Shown here in pieces: positions 12,501 to 25,481 of a DNA stretch of 64,000 nucleotides. The first letter of the stretch is position 1. The number at the start of each line of letters is the position of its first letter. Below the pieces are notes generated by a model, which searched no databases, had not been told where the DNA came from, and was given only the letters and a program-made list of their open reading frames with translations. This stretch comes from Absidia repens (taxonomy: Eukaryota; Mucoromycota; Mucoromycetes; Mucorales; Cunninghamellaceae). Position numbers and translations under genes: made by a program. The DNA lies in contig MCGE01000029.1 of assembly GCA_002105175.1 (NCBI GenBank), positions 434,001-498,000 on the forward strand, given 5' to 3'.

Positions 12501-13818
12501 AAGAATTGGATGTCCGCCAAAACTTCATTACTGACCTTGATGTCCTCTGTGATTTGCCAATGCTGGAATTATTATCTGTGGATTACAATGCCATCAGCAT
12601 CGCCAACTATGACTTTATGCATCTTCGCCGCCTCAAAATGTACAAGAATCATCTCACTCAGTTTAGTTTGACAAGGAAACCCGACGATGTTTTGACTGAT
12701 CTTGCCATGGTATCCAACTGCCTGACAGAACTCAATCTCTCCAACTGCAAACTCTCCTCCCTTCCTGACGATGTCTTTTTGAATACTACTTTGATCGAGC
12801 ATTTGGTACTTGACAGCAACACCATCAATCGTATCCCAAATTCCATTGGCTCACTCCGGAAATTAGTACGACTTTCAGTGCAAAACAACAATCTTGACAG
12901 CCTGCCCCCTGAAGTCGCCAAACTACATGAGCTCAAGATCCTGGATGCTCAGAAAAATAATCTCAAGACTTTACCCAAAGAAATATGGTTATGCCCATCT
13001 CTACAGATTCTCAATTGCTCATCCAACCTGCTAGAATGCTTCCCTGAACCGTACTCTCTTCCCGGTGTGGCCCTACAACTACCGCTCACGCCTCAAGGTG
13101 AAGCTGTTGTCTCTTCTGTCATTGGAAACGAGAATGTCTTGCAGGCTCAATTGGGAACTCATGCTGGCCAAGGCGTCGTCCCCGTTGCAAATAGCGAAGT
13201 ATCATCCTTGGCTGCCAATCCCCGACTTGTTCATCACTCTGAATCAGGTTTGGATAATGCTACAGAAAACAGCGTCGACGTCACCAACAAACAGCGATTA
13301 GCATCAGAAACAGCCAATATCAGCGCATCATCTTTATCGACTTCTGGGGCCGGGACCGTCAACATACCATCACCTCAGGCAGCACCGAACTTTAATCCAC
13401 CCTCATTTTTTGCCAGTCCACGCAACCACCCACCACCACTCTCACTTTCACTTCGACAACTCCTTTTAGGCGACAATCGACTGACGGACGATGATATATG
13501 GTCACCTCTCTCCTTGTTTTTGGAATTGCGAACACTCAACCTTTCCTTCAATGATCTATTTGAAATACCACCGGACGGTCTTTGTCACCAACACTTGTAT
13601 GAATTGTATTTGTCAGGAAATCAGCTTACTTCGCTGCCAGCGGATGATATTGAAAAATTGTCTTACTTACGGGTATTAGCCGTCAACGGAAACAAGCTCC
13701 AAACACTGCCTGCTGAAATCGGTAAATTGCGCAAATTACTGGTGCTTGATGTGGGAAACAACTTGCTAAAATACAACATTGCAAATTGGCCTTATGACTG
13801 GAATTGGTAAGCACACAG

Positions 13819-13864
<46 letters not shown>

Positions 13865-16617
13865 GGCGCATGCAAAGTATCAAATACCTGATTAACGATG
13901 TGTGTGTATAGGAATTGGAATCTGGGACTCAAGTATTTGAATTTATCTGGCAACAAACGTTTGGAAATCAAGAAAACCCATCCTGATCCAGCGAATCCAA
14001 AAGAAAAGGACTTGTCCGATTTTAGTGCATTGACACGGCTCCGCATGCTTGGGTTGATGGATATTACAATTCTTGGTGTGTCTATTCCTGAGGAATTCCA
14101 CAATAGGCGTGTCCGTACCTCACCTTCTGAAGTGAACTCCATGGCTTACGGTATTGCTGACTGGCTTGGTCCTAGTGATCATTTGGCTACATGGGATTTG
14201 GTAATGCCGCGATTCCGCAACAATGACGATGAAAGTGTGTTTGGTCTTTTTGATGGACGCAAGAATGCCAAATCCGGGTGCAAGCTGACAAAGTATTTGA
14301 ACGACAACCTGATTTATCACTTTTTGAATGAACTTCGGAAAAATAATGGAGACGATACCATTGTTTGTGCTATCAGGCGGATGTTTTTGGCTCTGCAAAA
14401 AGAACTTGGATCAAGTATTGGGGACGAAAAGGACTCTGGTGCTTCTGCTGTGATTTGTTATATTGTGGGTACCAAACTCTATGTGGCCAATGTGGGCGAT
14501 GCTCTTGCCGTGATATCTCGCAACAATGGTCAGGCGTTTGAAATCACTCAGAAACATATTCCTCTCAATCCAAGTGAAATCTCGCGTATCCGGTCAGCTG
14601 GTGGCTATGTATCGAACACCGGTCTTTTGAATGGTGAACTCAATGTATCTCGTAGTTTTGGCCACTTCCATCTGATTCCTGTTGTGAATACCAATCCTTA
14701 CATATCCACAATTGATTTGACCGAAGACGATGAATTTGTTATCATGGCCTCCCGTGGACTTTGGGATCGAATGCCGTACCAAACTGCCGTAGATATTGCA
14801 AGAACCGAAAAGGACGACTTGATGGCGGCTGCACAGAAATTACGTGATTTTGCAATTACTTATGGCGCGGACGACAATATTATGGTTATGGTGATCGGCG
14901 TCAATGATATCTTTGATAACCGCAGTAAACGATTAAGAAACCTTCGTGGAGGAAACATGGGTCCTGGACGTAGTGGTATACCTGATAGCGGATTGATGGC
15001 TGACGATGTGGCGGGGCTCGTTGTTGGTAAAAACAAACGACGTGGGAAAGATGATGGTCCAGGTGACTCGGTAAGGCACAAAAAAAAAAAAAAAAAAAAA
15101 GGTATATCAATTTGACAACTAATCAAATTCTTTTATTATGACATACGTAGACGCTTGCAAGACTGGAACGTGAAATACCACCTCCTATCAATCAAGTTGC
15201 TTTGGTATTTACTGACATCAAAAGCTCTACACAATTCTGGGAAACTCAACCTGAAAATATGAGATCAGCAATCAAGATCCATGATGCTGTCATGCGCCGT
15301 ACTCTCCGAAGCGTTGGTGGATATGAAGTAAAAACAGAAGGTGATGCGTTTATGGTATGCTTTCAGTCAACTACTGCAGCCCTTCTTTGGTGTTTTACGG
15401 TGCAACTACAACTATTGGAAGCCGACTGGCCTGCTGGGATCCTGGATACGGAAGAAGGACGAGAAATCGAAAAAGATGGTATTGTGATTTATAGGGGTCT
15501 GTCTGTGCGTATGGGAATCCATTGGGGTATGCCTGTCTTTGAACGAAATCCAATCACCAATCGAATGGATTACTTTGGTCCGGTAGTGAACAAAGCAAGT
15601 CGAATATGTAATGCTGCTGATGGTGGTCAGATCTGCGTCTCTTCGGATGTGGTAGCTGGTCTCCGTAACTTTTCTGGGGCCTTGGACGACAACAATGGTA
15701 TTGTGACATTTGACGATTCAACAAAATCGGACACGACAACAACTGCAGTGACAGCGCCGGCAGGCGGTAGTGGTGGTGGCAACTTTTCGGTGATACGGGA
15801 CATGCAGCAGCTCAAACGACTCGGCTTTCATATCATGGAGCTGGGTGAACGACGCTTGAAAGGATTGGAAACCCCGGAAATGCTCAGCTTGGTGTATCCA
15901 AAACAACTCTCGGCACGTATGGAATTGGCCAAGAGCGAAATGATGGCTGAAGAAGCCCCTCCGATTGTCAACCCTCACATTGCAGCAAAGCCTGATGATG
16001 TACCAGTACCATCACCCCAGTTGAATCCGGAGGACGTACAAGACTTGGATATACCATTAGCCTCCACTTTAGACTTTACCTCATGCGGTTGCGATGAAGA
16101 CGGGGATATTTATCCAAAACATTCTCAGCAGCAGCAACAATCAAGGCAAACACCACGTGCCATTGATCCAGCTCTAGTGTCATCATTAAGCAACTTGGCG
16201 ATTCGATTGGAACGACTTACAGCGGGAAACGTCATGACAAGCGCGAAAGCCGGAAGTAATTCGATATGCAACAGATACTCATTGGCGACGGGACAACACT
16301 ACGGCAATAACAGCAGCAATGGCAACAATGTAACCTCGCCTTTGGTTGGTGGAGTGTCAACGGCATCCTGGGGATTTGGCAAGCTATTGGACAAGCATAT
16401 GATGGAAACGGCTTCCGACGAGGAGCTGGTACTTTTAATGGAAAACTGTGTGGCACGATTGGAAAACGCAGCGTCTTCGTTATATCTTCAAAAAATTGGC
16501 CGGTTTGCATCCGTGCTTGAAAAACTAGGTGAAGCCGTAGATCTGGACCCTTTGCATATTCTGCGGGCGTTACAAATGTACTCTGAAGCGACTGGACAGG
16601 ACTCGAAACAACAATAA
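9587..16617 (+). CDS. CYR1: Adenylate cyclase (Cyr1-type)
   Basis: Twelve exons: 9587..9728, 9866..10300, 10371..10427, 10487..10929, 11012..11021 (10-nt microexon), 11083..11195, 11271..11450, 11530..11683, 11754..13806, 13912..15070, 15151..16617. With the last two long exons this gives 2070 aa, all in phase (eleven listed blocks). The enzyme makes cAMP from ATP at the membrane, downstream of Ras and G-alpha in fungi. Order: disordered N-terminus; LDQNFTSMDGIV, like the conserved N-terminal motif of fungal cyclases; Ras-association domain at about 460-545; LRRs at about 560-1235, with a Ser/Asn-rich insertion near 965-1070; PP2C-like domain at about 1265-1550, with LFDG and NVGD but SRGLWD where active enzymes have an Asp; class III cyclase domain from about 1595 (FTDIKSST, KTEGDAFMV, NKASRICNAADGGQ). 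The C-terminal helix-rich end may bind the cyclase-associated protein. Confidence 0.95.
11012..11021 (+). other. CYR1: 10-nt microexon in CYR1
   Basis: The exon GGTATTAAAT lies between acceptor ...TATGAAAG and donor GTAAGTAAG. Without it the flanking exons (10929 end, 11083 start) are out of phase. With it they read Lys-Gly-Ile-Lys-Leu-Asp-Gln-Asn-Phe, leading into the conserved SMDGIV motif. Confidence 0.75.
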
Positions 16618-18371
16618 CCTTGCGGATTCATTTTTTAGTTTTTACCCTTATTACTCATTTATTCCCTTCCCTTTTCATTACATTATGTATATATGTTTTT
16701 TACAATTTATCCCCTCTCTCCCCGTCATTACATTTATTTCATGAAACTCATTATTATCATCATCAATATTAAATATCATCATCCATTGTTATTAATTTTA
16801 TTTGATTCTTCCTTCGCTTTTTTACTTTAGTTTGATATACATATATATTCGTCGTACAAAAAGTACCTTTTTTTCTTCTTCTTGCCTTCACTAGTTTTTT
16901 ATCTAGAAATATATGTATGGTATCATATCTATTTAGTCAATAAAACTATTTCCATATATATTATCATATCTGCCTTTGTACTTTTATTGTAGAATACATT
17001 TTTACTACTCGTGATATGTATGTATTATTTTTATGAACACCATATAAAATAGGAACTGGAATGCACCCCAACTTCGTAAAAATGAAGAGGAACGGCCCTT
17101 CGCTTTTCTGTGTAGGCGAGCGCAAACAGAACACCGAATACTTTGTACATCATTAGATAGGGTCCCACAAAAACTATATCAACAACAAAACGAAGTTACA
17201 TTTTTATTGTGGGTAATATCGTTCTTCTGATATGTGTAGCTGCGCTATATTTCGCAAGGCAAGTTCAGCGACAAAGCACAGAAAATATTTCAAATGCCGC
17301 ACACGTGGTTTTCATCTTCAGTCTTTTTTTTTTTTTTTTTCGCTCTCCTTCTTTTCCCATCTTTTTTCTTCACAATTTTAACTCCTTTGAGGTTATGCTG
17401 GACTTCGATTAGTGTCAGGACTAGTTTAGAAGCGTTTTCAGAACAGAGATTATAAGATGCATGGAGAAACCCTTTCATTTTGGATTCAAGATTTAGAACC
17501 ACCATTAGTTGACTCTTTGGAGTCTCCATTAGCTTGATTTAGTGTTAGTTTATCCATAGTTTGTATCTATATCTGAATAAAATATGTCTCTTTGTAATTT
17601 ATTTAATGAATGATGTCCTAGTAATGTCTCTTATGCCTTGTCCAGTACAGTAGATCTTTTTTTTTTTTTTTTTTTTTTTTTTTACTAATGTTACCTCCTT
17701 TGATCAATGTTGCTTGCTTCAATAAAAGATATCCCTTTCTTGCTTTTCATACCTTGTACAGTATATGAGAAAGCTTTATACACTTGTATGTTTAGGTTAG
17801 TGTTGACCAATCTTCGGTTCTCCAATAATCACCCCTCCACACCCCATTTTTTTAAGTACCTTGGTAAAATGAACCTCGCGTTTTTAGTTTTTTGTACTGT
17901 ATACGCCAATATGCCTCAATAAAATATATATTCACTCACATACTACTATCTATCAAATAGTCAATAATACCACCATTGTACCTATTTTGTAAGGGTCCTA
18001 CCAGACACCTATCTTCTTAGATTACTAGTACTTCTCCCCTAAAACAAGCATTTTCCATGCTATTTGTTTGGTTACACCAAACACCAAACGAGAAAACGCA
18101 ACACTTGTTTGAAACAATACATAATACCACAGTAAAATTAAGCAAAAAGGAGAGAAAACTTGCCAAAACGTACGGAAATAGAATACTGAAAATACTAGAG
18201 ACATTCTGTTATCAAAGAAATGGTCTACGTAGTTGCCTACTGTAAACCTACACACACCCATTCAGCTCCAGACGCTAAGAACAGCAATAATTAAACCGCC
18301 GACAGGCACTCCACAAAGCTTCGCATTTCCCCCCGATAATTCAGATCTTCCTCTTTCATTTTAATTCAACA
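16618..18371. other. Intergenic region with repeat copy B
   Basis: No gene is supported. The region starts with the 3' flank of CYR1, which is T-rich with several ATATAT runs and AATAAA-like motifs around 16940. Repeat copy B fills about 17287-17935. The last 100 bases upstream of RPS17 are C/T-rich (CTTCCTCTTTCATTTTAATT), as expected for a ribosomal-protein leader. Confidence 0.6.
17287..17935 (+). repeat. Dispersed repeat family, copy B (near full length)
   Basis: Head ATTTCAAATGCCGCACACGTG (CACGTG at 17302-17307), poly(T)/CT tract, TCACAATTTTAACTCCTTTG, core TTAGTGTCAGGACTAGTTTA and AGAAACCCTTTCATTTTGGA, then TAGTTTGTATCTATATCTG followed by AATAAAATATGTCTC. The tail has three further (T)CAATAAAA units (about 17720, 17830-like remnant, 17918). 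No open frame of note. Confidence 0.85.
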
Positions 18372-19059
18372 ATGGTATGTATAATCCTAGCATTGCAACA
18401 TTTAAGGGCATATACATGATGATATCACCATAACGAACGATACAATGGAAAATTAAATGTATGAATACATATGTAGATGGATGGATGGATGAATGAATGG
18501 ATGGATGGATTTTATTTGCACACCATTTATTGAACGACAAGGGATATCATCATGGCCGTGACACATTTTTGTATTTGAGGATATGGATGCTAACGTTATT
18601 TTTTTTTTATTTGTATTTTAATAGGGTCGCGTTAGAACAAAGACAGTCAAGAAGGCCTCTCGTGTCTTGATCGAAAAGTATTACCCTCGTCTTACTGTCG
18701 ATTTCCAAACCAACAAGAAGATCTGTGACGAAGTCGCTATCATCACCACCAAGCGTCTCCGTAACAAGATTGCTGGTTTCACCACTCACTTGATGCGCCG
18801 TATCTCTCGTGGTCCCGTCCGTGGTATCTCCTTCAAGTTGCAAGAAGAAGAACGTGAACGTCGTGACAACTATGTGCCCGAATTCTCTGCTTTGGACACC
18901 TCTGCTATCGAAATCGACCCCGACACAAAGGCTTTGCTCGCTTCTCTCAACTTTGAAAACTTGCCCGGTGTTCAAGTCACCAACCCTGTCTCTGCCAACG
19001 CCCAATCTGATGTCCGTCGTCCCCGTGGTCCCCGTGGTCCCCGCAAGACTGAAGCTTAG
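18372..19059 (+). CDS. RPS17: 40S ribosomal protein eS17
   Basis: Two exons, 18372..18374 and 18625..19059; 145 aa. Exon 1 is only the start codon: AATG is followed at once by GTATGT, and the 250-nt intron ends in TTTTAATAG. Exon 2 reads [20 protein letters not shown], then [40 protein letters not shown] and a basic [11 protein letters not shown] tail. This is a clear eukaryotic eS17 pattern (small subunit head component). Codon use is strongly biased (CGT, AAG, GTC), as expected for a highly expressed gene. The intron carries a GGAT/GAAT tetranucleotide repeat (18476-18510), also present in the RPS3 first intron. Poly(A) signal AATAAA near 19112. Confidence 0.96.
18476..18510 (+). repeat. 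GGAT/GAAT microsatellite in RPS17 intron 1
   Basis: Tandem GATG/GGAT/GAAT tetranucleotides in the sense strand of the intron that separates the start codon from the rest of RPS17. A similar sense-strand tract occurs in RPS3 intron 1 (35005-35047). Confidence 0.8.
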
Positions 19060-19540
19060 ATATAGAATTTAGTTATTTTTCAATGTTTGATCATTAGGCT
19101 ACATATATTCAAATAAAGCTCTTTTTTTAAAAAAAAAAAAAAACTATACATTCACATGGATTTTTTTTTTATTGATATAATACTTTGAGTTGAAGAAGAT
19201 ATACTATCTAAGTGATTTGTAGGATTTATACGGGACAAAAAAGGAAAGGGAGAGGATAATAGGAAAAGGTATATGGCAAGGATACCATAATAGTATAATG
19301 ATAGTGTAAAAAAAAAAGAGGACGGGAGAAGGTGAAAAATCATGACATTAGAGTTATAATGAAAATATGCAATTGAAAAAGTAAAATGTAGTATGTACTT
19401 TGTGATCTACAGTATATAGATAATATGGAACGATAATGTGATGATGTATCAGAGAGTTTTTATTGTCATTTATAAGAAATAAATACATAAATAAAGGATA
19501 AAGGGGTGTAGGGGAATATAATAAAGTGTAAACTACAAAG

Positions 19541-21158
<1,618 letters not shown>

Positions 21159-21450
21159 GCTATATAAAATATCAAAAAGATAAAGAAAAGAATTTTTTTT
21201 AAAAAAAAATAAAAAAATCGAAGTTAGGACGCTTTTAAATTCCCGCTCCTGCAAATTTCTCGCATGGATTCACCGACCTTAGGTATATGTTCGCTCCGGT
21301 ATCATTGGTGCACTAAAAATATCCTTCCCACCCTCTTCCCAGACATATGAGTGAAGACAACTGATGAGTATAACTCGGATAGACAGACCTCTTTAATATG
21401 AACAGACTTACTATGAGCTTGAGCAGCTCTCTCCCTACGCCAATGAGAGT

Positions 21451-21481
<31 letters not shown>

Positions 21482-21740
21482 CGAGCGTGTAAAAGTTTTG
21501 TTTGAGGTTTAGAATGGGGATGCTGTCGGCCGCTTTGAAAAGGCCAAAGTAATTTATGCTGAAATATGAATACTTACCTTCGGTAAAGAAAATGTTGAGT
21601 GAGCGACTTGATGAATAAAGGGCCGGCTAATGCCTATCTGACTTTTAAATTTGATCAATAAAATAAGGTTGGTGCTATTTCTTTTTTCATTTTCTTCTTT
21701 TTTTTTTATATATATCAATAGAATACATGTCTTTTATTAT
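21159..21740. promoter_or_regulatory. Divergent promoter region, EKI1 / DnaJ gene
   Basis: 582 bp without a supported gene. Contains a T-run of about 30 at 21452-21481. ATAAATT and TATATATAT stretches precede the DnaJ start. No specific operator recognised. Confidence 0.45.
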
Positions 21741-22415
21741 ATGTGGGCGAAACATTCTCTTCGTTTTTATTCTTCTACTCGATATGTAAAGTCTCCCTTT
21801 GATATTTTACAGCTTCCACGCCATGCTTCACAGGGTGAAATCAAAAAGAAATATTACGAATTAGCGAAAGCTGTCCATCCTGACCGGGGCAACATGAACA
21901 ACGACGCAACTGCATTTCAAGAAGTATCAGACGCCTATGAATTCCTGAAACACCCTGACAAACGTAACTTGTATTTAAAAACAGGATACGGTTGGGATTC
22001 TACAATTCTTCATCACCAACATCAACATCATCAACACCCATATCCATCTCCGTCTCCTTCTTCTGGGTCCGCCTATTATACAGCAGATAATGTGACTTAC
22101 AAGGATGGGCCATGGTCTTCTCATCGGAATACAAGGTATGCATCCAATGTTACTATTTTTTGTGTCTTATCTGGGATTACTTTTACTTTGACGATCATCA
22201 ACTTTATGTACACACCTTTTGCAACTTCTTGGATCAAAGCTTTGGACAATCATCATGCTAAATCTAGTCGGGATTTGGAAAGAGCAAGAACGAATGCGCA
22301 AAGATATGGCAATGAGGCGGCGGTCCAAAGAGTAATGCAGGCTTACTCCCCTCCTAGCAACAACAAGACCAACTTCAGCAACGAGGAACCTTCAAGGTCA
22401 GCCGGTAGTGATTAG
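21741..22415 (+). CDS. DnaJ (Hsp40) domain protein, probably mitochondrial membrane
   Basis: Single exon of 224 aa from ATG 21741. The frame is open upstream to 21651, but that part is T-rich and hydrophobic, so the inner ATG was preferred. The N-terminus (MWAKHSLRFYSSTRYVKS) is Arg/Ser-rich without acidic residues and looks like a mitochondrial presequence. The J-domain follows (about 18-80): PFDILQLPRHASQGEIKKKY, the HPD triad in AVHPDRG, and FQEVSDAYEFLKHPDKRNLY. A His/Pro-rich linker and one hydrophobic segment (about 136-158, TIFCVLSGITFTLTIINF) follow, then a charged C-terminal tail. A membrane-anchored Hsp70 co-chaperone is the likely role; the partner is unknown. Convergence with neighbours is absent: the downstream Myb gene is on the same strand. 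Confidence 0.85.
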   Translation: MWAKHSLRFYSSTRYVKSPFDILQLPRHASQGEIKKKYYELAKAVHPDRGNMNNDATAFQEVSDAYEFLKHPDKRNLYLKTGYGWDSTILHHQHQHHQHPYPSPSPSSGSAYYTADNVTYKDGPWSSHRNTRYASNVTIFCVLSGITFTLTIINFMYTPFATSWIKALDNHHAKSSRDLERARTNAQRYGNEAAVQRVMQAYSPPSNNKTNFSNEEPSRSAGSD

Positions 22416-22903
22416 TTAGTTATTATATTAGTAGTACTGGTAATTTTTGTAGTTAGTTGTAAGACAAGACAATCCCATTCCCCTTCCTATTCCCCTTGTC
22501 TATTTTTGTTTGCTTATGTATTTCTGTTACTCAATAAAAATATATATCTTCAACAATAAAACTGACCATACAAATTAGAACAATACAAATAATGTCTCCA
22601 TATAGAGTGTCAAAGACAGGAAATGTGACAGGCTTTTGCAACTTAACTTGAATGGCTATAATTCTGGGAGAACGAGAAAAAGTATAAATTATTTATCTAT
22701 ACTGTATATGATGCGTAATTATTTATGTTGAACCAACTTTCTGACAGTGGAATATGGATTGACCCATTGTTTAGCAGCGCCTGTCATGTACTCTATGACC
22801 AGCAAGCCATTAGCTCGGCTCGGTTATTTATATCTCCGATTTTTTTTATTTGAATTTTTTTTTTGTGTGTGTTTTTCCTTTTTCCACTTTTTAAACTTCG
22901 CAC
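22416..22903. other. Intergenic, DnaJ gene to Myb gene
   Basis: No gene seen. The 3' flank of the DnaJ gene has a TCAATAAAAATA signal near 22531. The stretch ends in a T-rich block (22840-22890) that forms the probable leader of the Myb gene. Confidence 0.5.
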
Positions 22904-23977
22904 ATGTTATCCTCAGTTTTCTTTCATCGAATCGCTGGAATATATGGCCAATGTTTAATATCAACGCGATCTTCATTACAGGGCACTCATCAGAAGCTCA
23001 TACCCCATTCAATAAGAGCACCAATTCATACAACACATACCGCCAACAATAGCCAAAGCATCAACAGCTCATTTTCCCTTACCCAACGTGGTACTCGCAG
23101 CGCAGGACAAGCATACAGTCGACGAACATGGACAAAAGAAGAAGACGAACTCTTGAAAAAGCTTTACAAGGAGCGTGGATCAGCATATACGTATATATCA
23201 CAATTTTTTATCAATCGTAGTCCTGCGGCTATTGCATGTCGCTTGAAAATCGTCAATCCAATGAACGACACTATGAAGACGGGTCCTTGGGGAAAAGACG
23301 AACTGGAAGCACTACGGCGTTTGACACTAAACACACCTGAAGAGGATATTGACTGGGAGAAAGTACAAAAACAACTGCCTCAACCTCGACTTGTCAGACT
23401 CATCAAGCAAACTTGGTATCACTCGATCAATCCAAAATGGAATCGCGGTCCCTGGACAGAGGAAGAAACAACGAAACTGCAGGCACTGGTGGAAAAACTG
23501 GGTCAACAAGATTGGTGCAAAGTTTCTGCTCTACTGGGTAGTCGATCCCCTCGCCAATGCCTGGAAAAGCACCGATATCAAGTAACACCTATTCACAAAG
23601 GACCATTCTCTACCGCGGAAAACGAGGCTATCATGGATGCTGTGCGAAAACATGGATCAGACGATTTTATGGCTATCAAAAAGGAAATGAAAAGTAACCG
23701 CACGCCACGCCAACTATCACACCATTATCGATTTATTCTGGATCCAGCTTATGATCGCTCACCTTGGTCACAAGAAGAAATGACGGAATTGTACAATCTT
23801 ACACAAATATGGGGTTGCAATATGACTAAGATTAGGGAACTGATGAATAGTAGGCGTCACGTCAAGGATATGTGGAACAAATATGCAAAGGAAGCCAAGC
23901 AACATCAGAAATCAACTCCTACTGCTACTGCTACAGTTTCAAACACCGGTACCGCTACTGCCGCAACAGTAAACTAA
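22904..23977 (+). CDS. Multi-repeat Myb/SANT protein
   Basis: Single exon, 357 aa. Several Myb/SANT repeats follow one another. R1 starts RRTWTKEEDELLKKLYKERG. R2 starts TGPWGKDELEALRRL. R3 is RGPWTEEETTKLQALVEKLG with WCKVSALLGSRSPRQC. R4 is KGPFSTAENEAIMDAVRKHG, and R5 is RSPWSQEEMTELYNLTQIWG. This spacing of aromatic residues is that of DNA-binding Myb repeats. The first 85 residues contain no Asp or Glu and many Arg/Ser/His (MLSSVFFHRIAGIYGQCLIS start), which resembles a mitochondrial targeting sequence. The C-terminus is Thr/Ala-rich. A DNA-binding protein is well supported. Whether it works in the nucleus or in mitochondria is open, and no target can be named from sequence. Confidence 0.85.
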   Translation: MLSSVFFHRIAGIYGQCLISTRSSLQGTHQKLIPHSIRAPIHTTHTANNSQSINSSFSLTQRGTRSAGQAYSRRTWTKEEDELLKKLYKERGSAYTYISQFFINRSPAAIACRLKIVNPMNDTMKTGPWGKDELEALRRLTLNTPEEDIDWEKVQKQLPQPRLVRLIKQTWYHSINPKWNRGPWTEEETTKLQALVEKLGQQDWCKVSALLGSRSPRQCLEKHRYQVTPIHKGPFSTAENEAIMDAVRKHGSDDFMAIKKEMKSNRTPRQLSHHYRFILDPAYDRSPWSQEEMTELYNLTQIWGCNMTKIRELMNSRRHVKDMWNKYAKEAKQHQKSTPTATATVSNTGTATAATVN

Positions 23978-24242
23978 ACGCAATGGTGATGGGAAGGGGA
24001 AAACCTAGATTAGTTTTTAGTTTAGACATATTTTAGATTATCATTGTTATTATTATTATTGAATAAAAAGTTATTTTGAGTCGTCTTCTCATTCTGATTT
24101 TTCGTTGACTGGGAAGCGTGTGTGGTAGGGTTTCCATAGTCACGGCGGGGATTCATCGCAAAAAAAAAGAAAAAAAAAAAAGAGACCAGGCACTTTTTTT
24201 TGCCTTCGTTTGTATTTTATCAACACTATAGAAACAGCAATC
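23978..24242. other. Short intergenic, Myb gene to CMC1
   Basis: Contains GAATAAAAAG near 24060 (Myb gene poly(A) signal) and a poly(A) tract at 24160-24182 just before the CMC1 leader. Nothing else seen. Confidence 0.4.
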
Positions 24243-24785
24243 ATGGGGAAAACTGCAGAACAAGCCATGACCAACCCTTTTATGGATAAGTCAAGTGAAA
24301 TGCATCCGTTAAGTAGAAACGAAGAGGAAGCCTGTTTTAAAGACTTGAAAGAAAAAGCGCTACAACACTGTCACGAATCTGTCAAAGGTATATATGACCT
24401 CTCCCTCATATATATATATATATATATATATATAGCAAAAAACGAGACTAATAATAATTCCTCGTCTTTTTTTTTTTCTTTTATCTTAGATTTTGTGGAA
24501 TGCAGCAAAGAACATAACGTAACGGTCATGTGGACTTGTCGCTCCAAGTTGAAGGCAATGAACAGTTGTTTGAATGAACGGTAAGATAAAAGGGCGAAAA
24601 TATAGTATAGCTGGATGTATAGAAATGGCTACTAATGACATTATGTAAAACGCACACACCTTCTCCCTTTCTTTCTTTCTATTTTTTTTTTTAGTACCTC
24701 TCGGGAAGAACTGGACAAGTTAAAGCTGACCAAGATGGCTGAAAAACGGGCAAGACAACGAGCCGCTGCGACATCCACCCAATAG
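24243..24785 (+). CDS. CMC1: Twin-CX9C mitochondrial protein Cmc1
   Basis: Three exons, 24243..24387, 24490..24580 and 24695..24785; 108 aa. The spliced protein carries two CX9C motifs: C-HESVKDFVE-C, and, after an 11-residue spacer, C-RSKLKAMNS-C. This is the coiled-coil-helix-coiled-coil-helix pattern of Mia40-imported intermembrane-space proteins. Length, the charged C-terminal helix and the NPFMDKSSEMHPLSRNEEEA lead-in fit Cmc1, a cytochrome c oxidase assembly factor that works with Cox1. The first Cys of motif 1 is in exon 1 and the second in exon 2, so the motif itself confirms the splice. The start at 24243 was chosen over an in-frame 24210 because conserved sequence begins there. Confidence 0.88.
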
Positions 24786-25481
24786 TTACGTAGTTGCCCC
24801 TCTAGAAATACCAGATCTCTCCCCTCGCCTCCTCCCCTCCTCTTTATTTATTTACATTTTTTTTTACATGCATTTGAAAATTATTTAATAAAACAAATAG
24901 AATCGTGGTTTTTACCTGTTAACTTCGCTTTGACTCAAATGCTGTTGAATGATATTGTTACAAAACTTCAATTATTGTAGATTAGTATTTACTGGATGCA
25001 ATGTGAATGGAATCATGTCATATACTGAATGTGCTGACTGATCAGGCGTTGAAGAGAACAGAGAACGATTATGCCGACAGAGAATCCTGTATGATTGCAC
25101 AGAATGTTTATTGCAAAGAGTTCTACCCCGCTGGCGCCTCCAGAAACTTTGATACAAGTTGCTGCTATTAACACAAAATCAAAATTACGTGTGAAGATTT
25201 TGACATTAATGCTTGGAGGATATTGTAAATTATGATGAAAAAAATATAATTTAAAATTAAAACCTACGTCCAGTACTGTACAGCACAGTAGGGACACACA
25301 CTAATGATATCAATTGGAAAAAGAAGTTTCATCAATATTATGGGTAATATGGCTATTCGTATGAGTGTATCCGTTATATATCTGGCAAGACAACGGCTTT
25401 CTCGAACCCTACATTCGCATTTTCTCATCGGAATGCAAAAGCATATCAAGGATAAAGGCATGTAAGAGACAGCGAAGAAAG

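Noticed and set aside
17209..17412. Small plus-strand frames inside repeat copies
   Set aside because: Not conserved among copies; the repeats are non-coding.
18375..18624. C/D box snoRNA inside the RPS17 intron (ATGATGA near 18416)
   Set aside because: No CTGA D box at a suitable distance and no terminal stem.
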